From CAYRGE01 sp964423985 (lineage in GTDB: Bacteria; Patescibacteriota; Minisyncoccia; Phycocordibacterales; CAYRGE01): a stretch of 8,255 bases of DNA. Each line of letters starts with the position of its first letter. Position 1 is the stretch's first letter. The DNA lies in assembly GCA_964423985.1 (NCBI GenBank), contig CAYRGE010000025.1, positions 1 to 8,255 of the forward strand, read 5' to 3'. The notes beneath the pieces are model-generated. The model was not told where the DNA came from. It saw only the letters and a list, made by a program, of their open reading frames with translations, and did not search any database. The translations under genes were made by a program, and so were the position numbers. Positions 1 through 5,156 of this stretch are shown here, one piece after another.

Positions 1-286
1 TTGTCACAATCATTGCTTTGGCTCGCCCGTGCAGAAGCTCCGAAATAGTATTTTTGTAATGCTCTACAATAAAACCAATTTTCTGCTCAATAGTTTCTGG
101 GTGATTTCTGATATATCTCCTAATCGCGGACATTGCTCTGGATCTTGGCACTTCTGGATTCTCCGGTATATCTTCAAGAATCTTAAAATATTGTTTGTAA
201 GTTGTATAATTTTTCAAGACATCTAAAATAAAACCCTCCTCTATGGAGACTTCTAGGTTCAGGGTTGAATTCAAGGAGGTTTTTAC
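1..286 (-). pseudogene. hsdR: 5'-truncated fragment of type I restriction enzyme R subunit (HsdR), running off the left edge
   Basis: Reading the minus strand from about 244 down to 2 gives IEEGFILDVLKNYTTYKQYF, then a helical stretch with IEQKIGFIVEHYKNTISELL, then GRAKAMIVT. This is the order found in the helicase part of HsdR (AIEEGFILDVL..NYTTY..YF, EHF, GRAKAMVVT). HsdR is the ATP-dependent translocase and nuclease subunit of type I restriction-modification enzymes. In the family this segment lies in mid-protein, with about half the protein (nuclease domain and first helicase domain) before it. Here homology stops at about 244-247. The frame stays open only to 286, with an in-frame TAA at 287-289, and the extra residues do not resemble HsdR. 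The only upstream start in this frame is a TTG at 272-274 without a ribosome site. Further upstream is spacer and then alaS, so the 5' half is missing here. Probably a remnant. Whether the 3' part is intact cannot be seen. Confidence 0.72.
230..284. terminator. Long-loop hairpin with T-rich flanks on both sides, possible bidirectional terminator
   Basis: CCTCCT at 235-240 pairs perfectly with AGGAGG at 274-279, and AAAA at 230-233 pairs with TTTT at 280-283 across a one-base bulge (C234). The 33-nt loop overlaps the 10-bp palindrome TTGAATTCAA (265-274). On the minus strand the structure is followed by GTTTTATTTTA, and on the plus strand by TTTTTAC. It could end alaS transcripts arriving from the right. 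The loop is long for an intrinsic terminator, and the left arm lies inside the hsdR-like reading frame, so the role is uncertain. Confidence 0.35.
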
Positions 287-381
287 TTATATGTTTGTTT
301 TGTTTTTAGTAAATAAAAATAGATAAAATAGTAGTTTTGTTGCAGTTCTTGCTTATCTGCAAAAAAACGAGGTTTAAATTT

Positions 382-2184
382 TTAGATATATTCAAGCTCG
401 CACTTGATGCGTCGTACACCAGCAGAGCTGGCACTTTCTTTTTTAATTTTAAATTTTCCTTTTATTTCTCTTGTGTTTTTTATATGAGGACCACCGCATA
501 CTTCTTTTGAATAAACCATTCCTTTTTCTGTTTTTATTGTATACACATCAATAATATCTGGATATTTTTCCCAGAAACACCCTAATACCCCCGAATTTTT
601 AGCATCTTCTTTTTTTATCTGCTCCATCAATATGTCGCAATTTTCTTCTATTGCCTTATTGACATAATCCTCAACCTTATTTAAAATATCCCTATCAATC
701 TTTTCATAATGTGTTACATCAAAACGAATTCTATCTTTATTTATGTTTGAGCCAGCCTGACTAATATGCTCTCCTAAATTTTTACGCAAACCAGCAAGCA
801 TAAGGTGAGCGCAGGTATGTAGCTTGGTTGTATGTGGATCTGTATCTATTAGACCTCCTTTAAACTTTTGTTTTGCACCAGCACGCGACTTCTCTTGGTG
901 TTTTTTCATCTCCTTGTCAAAAGCATCAATATCAACTACTTGTTTATTTTCACTAGCAATCTCTAGTGTCATTTCCACAGGGAAACCATATGTTGAAAAC
1001 AACCTAAACGCTTCTTCCCCAGATATGTTTTCTTTATTTATTTTTTCAAGCTCATTAAGTCCTTTTTGAAGTGTAGCCCTAAATCTTCCTTCTTCTTTTT
1101 TTATCTCCTTTTTTATCTCTGTATGTTTCTCGTTCAAATAAGGGTGTGTTTCTTTGTATTTTTTTATAACAACATCAACAATCAAAGCCATAGACACATC
1201 AGATATATTTAATACATCCATATATCGCACTGAACGCCTAATAAGTCGTCGTAAAATATAACCGCGACCCGTGTTTGAAGGAATAACTTCGTCTGCAATT
1301 ATAAATACTGCCGTGCGGATATGGTCTGCTATAATTCTCTTTGCTTTTAACACAGAAATATCGTCGCTAAGTTTATTTGTTTTTTTTGCTAATTTATCCA
1401 ACTCACTCATAATTGGAACAAAAAGATCTGTTTCAAAAATATTATCTTTATCTTGTGTTGCCATAGCAAGACGCTCTAATCCAGCACCAGTATCAACATT
1501 TTTTTGTGGAAGTTTACCTATAATCTTTCCATCTTTTTTTTCATACTCAATAAAAACATCGTTCCAAATTTCTACTATTTTCTGCTCCGAGTCTGCTTTT
1601 ATAAACTCTTCTTTATTTTTCAAATTAAGACCACCACAAACATCATAAAACATCTCCGTGTCAGTACCACACGGACCACTATCTCCTGAGCTCCACCAAT
1701 TAGTATTGCCTTCCATAAAATAAATTCTCTCTTCTGGAATTCCTAAACCTCTCCATAACTCAAATGATTCTATGTCTTTGCTTGGAATAATTTTGTTTCC
1801 ACCAAAAACAGTTACAAAAATACGAGATGGATCAAGCCCTAGTCCTTCTTCTTTTGATGTGAGGAATTCGTAACTCCATTTTATGGCATCTTTTTTAAAA
1901 TAATCACCAAGAGACCAGTTTCCCAGCATCTCAAAAAAAGTATCATGGGTGCTGTCTCCAACTTCTTCAATGTCTTGCATTCGTACACATTTTTGTACAC
2001 TCGCCAAGCGACTTCCTTTTGAATGTTTTTTGCCTAAGAGATACGGTATTAACGGTTGCATTCCAGCAGTTGTAAAAAGTACGGACGGGTCGTCCTTGGG
2101 CACCAAAGACACGCCATTAATAATTTTATGTCCGCGTTTTTTAAAAAACTCTAAAAACCGATTTCTGATATTTTCTGATTGCAT
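382..2184 (-). CDS. alaS: Alanine--tRNA ligase, compact form without the C-terminal C-Ala domain
   Basis: Cytosolic class II synthetase that charges tRNA-Ala with alanine using ATP and clears mischarged Ser or Gly. The N-terminal catalytic core shows motif 2 (VQKCVRMQD at 63-71, then THDTFFEMLGNWSLGDYF at 79-96), GPCGTDTEMFYD (170-181), NVDTGAGLERLA (229-240) and motif 3 (NTGRGYILRRLIRRSVRY, 304-321). The editing domain follows (about 395-600), with YGFPVEMT (399-406) and the zinc ligands HTCAH (H456, H460) and CGGPH (C563, H567), then SAGVRRIKCE near the end. The protein stops at 600 residues. Typical bacterial AlaRS is about 870, so the DHHA1/C-Ala part is absent while editing residues are kept. 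The termination is clean (TAA at 382-384), so this looks like a natural short form. The start is the ATG at 2184; no Shine-Dalgarno precedes it and a promoter lies very close. Divergent from the cysteine desulfurase gene. Confidence 0.95.
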   Translation of the reverse strand: MQSENIRNRFLEFFKKRGHKIINGVSLVPKDDPSVLFTTAGMQPLIPYLLGKKHSKGSRLASVQKCVRMQDIEEVGDSTHDTFFEMLGNWSLGDYFKKDAIKWSYEFLTSKEEGLGLDPSRIFVTVFGGNKIIPSKDIESFELWRGLGIPEERIYFMEGNTNWWSSGDSGPCGTDTEMFYDVCGGLNLKNKEEFIKADSEQKIVEIWNDVFIEYEKKDGKIIGKLPQKNVDTGAGLERLAMATQDKDNIFETDLFVPIMSELDKLAKKTNKLSDDISVLKAKRIIADHIRTAVFIIADEVIPSNTGRGYILRRLIRRSVRYMDVLNISDVSMALIVDVVIKKYKETHPYLNEKHTEIKKEIKKEEGRFRATLQKGLNELEKINKENISGEEAFRLFSTYGFPVEMTLEIASENKQVVDIDAFDKEMKKHQEKSRAGAKQKFKGGLIDTDPHTTKLHTCAHLMLAGLRKNLGEHISQAGSNINKDRIRFDVTHYEKIDRDILNKVEDYVNKAIEENCDILMEQIKKEDAKNSGVLGCFWEKYPDIIDVYTIKTEKGMVYSKEVCGGPHIKNTREIKGKFKIKKESASSAGVRRIKCELEYI

Positions 2185-2193
2185 GTTTTTAAT

Positions 2194-2222
2194 ATTATAT
2201 CACTGTGTGTTTATTTTGTGAA
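2194..2222 (-). promoter_or_regulatory. alaS promoter, predicted leaderless
   Basis: On the minus strand TTCACA (2222-2217, five of six to TTGACA), a 17-bp spacer and a perfect TATAAT (2199-2194) are present. TG at the right place makes an extended -10 (TGATATAAT). Only 9 nt separate TATAAT from the alaS ATG. Because transcription usually begins about 7 nt past the -10, the mRNA should start within a few bases of the start codon, which fits the missing ribosome site. Confidence 0.72.
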
Positions 2223-2268
2223 AAAACACAGCGACGCACTATGTCAAAAACACAAATACGGATTTTAG

Positions 2269-2297
2269 TTTTTAAAATATTAAATGTAATGTAAAAT
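2269..2297 (+). promoter_or_regulatory. Weak promoter of the cysteine desulfurase gene, predicted leaderless
   Basis: TAAAAT (2292-2297, five of six to TATAAT) is preceded directly by TG and ends 7 nt before the ATG at 2305. At 17-bp spacing the -35 region reads TTTTTA, a poor match. No Shine-Dalgarno is seen (GCAAT lies just before ATG). The geometry mirrors the divergent alaS promoter and would start the mRNA at or beside the ATG. Many AT hexamers occur by chance here, so this call is weaker than that for alaS. Confidence 0.42.
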
Positions 2298-2304
2298 AAG
2301 CAAT

Positions 2305-3549
2305 ATGTTAAACAACCTAAAAGACTTTTTTAAAAACATTGCGTGTTTTTGTGGTTTTTTAAATAAAAACACAAAACGCATTTACCTAGACAATGCTGCT
2401 TCAACACCTGTGTGCAAAGAAGTCCAGAAAGAAATGATGTCGTGCTTAAAAAATAAGCATGGAAACCCTGGTGCTATACACAGCGAAGGAGTTGTCGCAA
2501 AAAACACAATAAACAATGCACGCAAAGAGGTTTCAAGCAGTATCTCTGCTCATCCTGATGAGATTATTTTTACAGGAAGTGGCACGGAATCTAATAATAT
2601 TGCAATTATTGGAATTATAAAATACTACTTAAAAAACAAGGACAATAAACACCAGCCTCATATTATTTCAAGTACTATTGAGCATCCTTCTGTTCATAAC
2701 ACACTACAAACACTTAAGTCGTCAGGAGACATATCTGTAACATATATAAATGTTGATTGTGATGGTGTTGTTGATATAAAAGAATTCAAGAATGCATTAA
2801 GAAAAGAAACCATTCTTGTGTCTATTATGCACGCAAATAACGAAATTGGCACAATACAGCCAATTCGTGAGCTAGCAAAAATTGTACGAGATTTCAAGAA
2901 AAAAACCAAAGCAAAATACCCTCTTTTACACACCGATGCTTGCCAGTCATTCGGCTATCTAGATGTAAATACAAAAAAACTTGGAGTAGATCTTATGACC
3001 TTTAGTGCGTCTAAGATTTACGGACCCAAGGGAATTGGAGCTCTGTATATAAAAAGAGATATTGATGTCTTGCCTTTATTTTATGGCGGAACACAAGAGC
3101 AAGGAATAAGACCTGGTACAGAAAACCTAGTTAGTATTGTTGGTTTTGCTAAGGCGGTTTCAGTAAACGAAAAAAAGAAGGGTTCAGAAAACAAGAGATT
3201 AACACTTCTTCGTGATGAGCTTTATGGTTTATTTTTTGACGGAATCTCTAATGTGTCTATAAACGGAACACTTAAAAACCGATTGCCAAACAATTTAAAT
3301 ATTTCAATCCCTGATATGGATAGCACTGAAATAGTTCTCCGTCTTGATGCAAAAGGAATTGCTTGTTCTACGCAAAGTGCATGCAAAAGCAACACAGGTG
3401 TTTCGTCGTCTGTTGTTTTGGCTCTTAATTCAACAAAAAATAAAAAGGTGAGTAGTTTGCGATTTTCACTAGGAAGAAACACAACAAGGAGTGACATTCA
3501 TAAAACTGCACAAGCTGTTTTTGATGTACTCAAAACAATGAATACTTAG
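2305..3549 (+). CDS. Cysteine desulfurase, NifS/IscS family
   Basis: Pyridoxal-phosphate enzyme that takes sulfur from L-cysteine, giving alanine and an enzyme-bound persulfide for tRNA thiolation or Fe-S assembly. It is a fold-type I aminotransferase-like protein of 414 residues. Visible features are RIYLDNAASTP (25-35), GSGTESNNIAI (91-101), EHPSV with the PLP-stacking His127, HANNEIGTIQP (176-186), TDACQS with Asp211 and Gln214, the PLP-binding Lys237 in SASKIYGPKG, RPGTEN (269-274) and the sulfur-carrying Cys360 in STQSACKSNTG. Family members usually have His before the lysine (GHK); here it is Ser236. A 24-residue N-terminal extension rich in Phe and Lys, with two Cys, precedes the normal start; there is no later start codon before the conserved domain, so ATG 2305 is chosen. 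No iscU, suf or mnmA is in view, so the sulfur acceptor is unknown; tRNA thiolation is an inference. Ends with TAG. The gene symbol is left blank because nifS and iscS cannot be told apart here. Confidence 0.93.
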   Translation: MLNNLKDFFKNIACFCGFLNKNTKRIYLDNAASTPVCKEVQKEMMSCLKNKHGNPGAIHSEGVVAKNTINNARKEVSSSISAHPDEIIFTGSGTESNNIAIIGIIKYYLKNKDNKHQPHIISSTIEHPSVHNTLQTLKSSGDISVTYINVDCDGVVDIKEFKNALRKETILVSIMHANNEIGTIQPIRELAKIVRDFKKKTKAKYPLLHTDACQSFGYLDVNTKKLGVDLMTFSASKIYGPKGIGALYIKRDIDVLPLFYGGTQEQGIRPGTENLVSIVGFAKAVSVNEKKKGSENKRLTLLRDELYGLFFDGISNVSINGTLKNRLPNNLNISIPDMDSTEIVLRLDAKGIACSTQSACKSNTGVSSSVVLALNSTKNKKVSSLRFSLGRNTTRSDIHKTAQAVFDVLKTMNT

Positions 3550-3590
3550 ACTGCTACCATAAAAACACTTATCTAGAATCAAACATCCTC

Positions 3591-3612
3591 AACACAAAAA
3601 GTGTTCTTGTTT
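3591..3612 (+). terminator. Possible weak terminator after the cysteine desulfurase gene
   Basis: AACAC (3591-3595) pairs with GTGTT (3601-3605) around an AAAAA loop, followed by CTTGTTT. A competing 7-bp pairing joins AACACTT (3564-3570) to AAGTGTT (3599-3605). The stem is short and the T tract poor, so termination here is only suggested. The rest of the 154-bp spacer holds the next promoter and nothing else I recognise. Confidence 0.3.
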
Positions 3613-3640
3613 AGAAAAATAGGCTTACTTGTCTTTATCA

Positions 3641-3670
3641 TTGCCCTGTTGTTTGTAAAAATGATACAAT
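3641..3670 (+). promoter_or_regulatory. Promoter of the trypsin-like membrane protein gene
   Basis: TTGCCC (3641-3646, four of six to TTGACA), an 18-bp spacer, and TACAAT (3665-3670) preceded by TGA form an extended -10 element. The predicted start is near 3677, giving a leader of about 27 nt before the ATG at 3704. A second AT hexamer (CATAAT, 3682-3687) is an alternative. The leader has no clear Shine-Dalgarno. Confidence 0.45.
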
Positions 3671-3703
3671 AGACAACATAGCATAATATAAGAAACATAA
3701 ACA

Positions 3704-4663
3704 ATGGAAGAACTTACAAAAACACAACTTATTCTACTTGCTTTATTTGTAAGCTTTGTAACTTCAACAGCAACAGGAATCGTAACAGTAACTCTTATGG
3801 AACAAGCTCCACCTGGTGTTACCCAAACAATCAACAGGGTTGTAGAGCGAACGATAGAAACAGTTGTTCGCCCAGAAAATAAAGAAACAATACTTGTTGA
3901 AAAGCAGGTTATTGTAAAAGAAAAAGATCTAATAATAAATGCAATTGAAAAAAATTTAAAAAGTACCGTGCAGATAAAAAGTATTTTAGACAACAAAGAA
4001 ACCCTTGTTGGATTAGGTGTAATTCTTGCAGAAAATGGTCTTGTGGTTACAGATAGTAATATTGTTGCTTATGATAATCTTGTTGCGGAATATGAAGGAA
4101 ATCGGTTTGCTATTTCAGTCATTCCTATTAACAACAAAGTTGATGTAGGTTTTGTTCTTATTAAGCTCTCTACTACACAAAAAGAGGTATTGGAAGAAAA
4201 CGAAACAAGCGACACTCTAGTCGACAGTAATGGCGAAACAAAACCCGAGACAATATTCACGCCAATAACACTGGGAAACTCTGACAATATAAAACTTGGA
4301 CAAACTATAATTGCATTTGGCTGGGATAAAAGCAACAGTGTCCACATTGGTTATATTGAAAAACTTGACTGGGATAATTTAATAGACGAAGAATCTGGTG
4401 AGAACATTAATTTACTCTCTAGTATTCACACTAGTACGAATATTAAAAAAGAAAATAGTGGTAGTTTATTAATCACAACCGCTGGCAAAACTGTTGGCAT
4501 AAACATAACAACAGCAGAAAATCGTTTTGCAATACCCATAAACACAATAAAAAAAGAGGCTACATTATTTTTTAACAACACAGAAAAAAACAACGATACA
4601 AACAATAAGTATTTTATGGAAATATTGGAACCTTTTATAGATAAAATAAAAGTCTTAAACTGA
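3704..4663 (+). CDS. Membrane-anchored trypsin-like (HtrA-fold) protein, probably without protease activity
   Basis: 319 residues. Residues 8-32 form one hydrophobic segment (LILLALFVSFVTS..GIVTVTL), a likely uncleaved signal anchor with the rest outside the membrane. A polar linker at about 33-85 (TINRVVERTIETVV) may be coiled. From about 85 to 280 the order matches an HtrA-type protease core: GLGVILAENGLVVTDSNIV (103-121) corresponds to GSGfii..G.ilTnaHVV, VDVGFVLIKL (146-155) to DlAvLKi, LGQTIIAFGW (198-207) to G..v.aiG, and ENSGSLL..GKTVGIN (250-267) to GNSGGPL..G.viGiN. The general acid Asp147 and nucleophile Ser252 are kept, but the catalytic His position is Asn119 and the GNSGG loop is ENSGS. 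No PDZ domain follows. By this alignment it is a pseudoprotease, perhaps a binding or regulatory envelope protein; this is inference. It ends with TGA. An acidic, low-conservation insert lies at about 156-185. Confidence 0.75.
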   Translation: MEELTKTQLILLALFVSFVTSTATGIVTVTLMEQAPPGVTQTINRVVERTIETVVRPENKETILVEKQVIVKEKDLIINAIEKNLKSTVQIKSILDNKETLVGLGVILAENGLVVTDSNIVAYDNLVAEYEGNRFAISVIPINNKVDVGFVLIKLSTTQKEVLEENETSDTLVDSNGETKPETIFTPITLGNSDNIKLGQTIIAFGWDKSNSVHIGYIEKLDWDNLIDEESGENINLLSSIHTSTNIKKENSGSLLITTAGKTVGINITTAENRFAIPINTIKKEATLFFNNTEKNNDTNNKYFMEILEPFIDKIKVLN

Positions 4664-4669
4664 GAAACG

Positions 4670-4708
4670 AAGTAGTCTGGAGTTGTTGTTTCGGATTTAA
4701 GGTTTTGT
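4670..4708 (+). repeat. Interspersed repeat copy A (partial)
   Basis: GAGTTGTTGTTTCGGATTT at 4680-4698 is identical to 4801-4819 in copy B, and the match continues with small differences through GGTTTTGT. The preceding AACGAAGTAGTCTG (4666-4679) resembles GACGAAGCAATCCA, the end of the hairpin module in copy C (7930-7943), with the differences being transitions. It begins right after the stop codon at 4663. The following 4709-4770 shows nothing I recognise. Confidence 0.6.
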
Positions 4709-4770
4709 ACTGGATTACTGTTCTGTACCCCATAAAGTAGACATAAAAAAACACCGTAATTATGAGCACT

Positions 4771-4880
4771 CTCTGTCATTGCGAGGTGCGAAGCAATCCA
4801 GAGTTGTTGTTTCGGATTTTAAAGTTTTGTTCTATTTGCTTCGTCGTTCCGCTACCGCTACACTTCTCGCAAAGACAGAG
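4771..4880. repeat. Interspersed repeat copy B: palindromic, MITE/REP-like element of 110 bp
   Basis: The ends are inverted repeats: CTCTGTCATTGCGAG (4771-4785) against CTCGCAAAGACAGAG (4866-4880), 14 of 15 complementary. The left arm alone folds (CTCTG 4771-4775 with CAGAG 4799-4803, ATTGC 4778-4782 with GCAAT 4793-4797). The right arm at 4836-4876 is the reverse complement of copy C at 7899-7939, with 38 of 41 matching by my count. The ATTGCGAG...GAAGCAAT pattern belongs to a type of interspersed palindromic repeat that I recall from many bacterial genomes. No target duplication or transposase is visible. An open frame across it at 4779-5009 follows the repeat and is not a credible gene. 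Confidence 0.75.
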
Positions 4881-4895
4881 TGGCTTAAACTATGG

Positions 4896-4925
4896 CTTGC
4901 TTCGCACTTATCACTTCTCGCAAAG
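4896..4925. repeat. Degenerate short copy of the same repeat module
   Basis: CACTTCTCGCAAAG at 4912-4925 is identical to 4861-4874 in copy B, and CTTGCTTCGCAC at 4896-4907 is the inverse of the GTGCGAAGCAA in the left arm of copy B. The module thus reads as a compact hairpin in the opposite orientation, placed 15 bp after copy B. The following 4926-4984 shows no recognisable element. Confidence 0.6.
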
Positions 4926-4984
4926 GCTGTAGACAGTTTGTGGCATTTATCCATCATTACAGCGACATATAATAGCTATATAGG

Positions 4985-5023
4985 ATTTTATATTTTAATA
5001 AAAAACTAATTAAAATATAAAAT
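4985..5023. repeat. Perfect 15-bp AT-only inverted repeat upstream of the clpB promoter
   Basis: ATTTTATATTTTAAT (4985-4999) is followed after 9 nt by its exact reverse complement ATTAAAATATAAAAT (5009-5023). It ends 8 bp before the -35 box of the clpB promoter. It could be an operator, a cruciform-prone site or an insulating hairpin. No T tract follows in either direction beyond the arms themselves, so a classical terminator is less likely. Confidence 0.7.
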
Positions 5024-5031
5024 TACTATTG

Positions 5032-5060
5032 TTGACGCCCTACACATAGAGTGGTATTAT
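5032..5060 (+). promoter_or_regulatory. clpB promoter with extended -10 and a 90-nt AT-rich leader
   Basis: TTGACG (5032-5037, five of six), an exact 17-bp spacer and TATTAT (5055-5060, five of six) with TGG just before it form a strong vegetative-type promoter. The predicted start near 5067 leaves a leader of about 90 nt up to the ATG at 5157. The leader is almost pure A/T, contains a weak stem (AATTTTA 5081-5087 with TAAAATT 5098-5104) and has no Shine-Dalgarno. I see no CIRCE element (TTAGCACTC-N9-GAGTGCTAA) of the kind that often controls heat-shock genes. Confidence 0.72.
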
Positions 5061-5156
5061 ATATTTTTAAGAGTTTGTTTAATTTTAGTTTTTAGTTTAA
5101 AATTAAGACAATAAAATCAATTATTAACAATAAATTTTATTAATTCAAAATATACT

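Noticed and set aside
29..226. Plus-strand open frame of 65 codons.
   Set aside because: It lies antisense to the recognisable HsdR fragment and has no protein features of its own.
291..326. An 11-codon frame (MFVLFLVNKNR) preceded by AAGGAGGT, a perfect Shine-Dalgarno, at 273-280.
   Set aside because: The purine run is the arm of the hairpin at the hsdR break, the spacing is a little long (about 10-11 nt), and no intact gene here uses a Shine-Dalgarno. It is most likely coincidence.
2185..2304. Possible T-box or other riboswitch upstream of alaS.
   Set aside because: The predicted leader is only a few bases long, and no T-box sequence (such as GGGTGGTACCGCG) is present.
4779..5009. Plus-strand open frame of 76 codons in the spacer before clpB.
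   Set aside because: It reads straight through palindromic repeat copies; similar translations arise wherever such repeats occur.
5151..5156. TATACT hexamer directly before the clpB ATG as a -10 box.
   Set aside because: Transcription would start inside the coding sequence, no later in-frame start suits the family N-terminus, and a much better promoter lies at 5032-5060.
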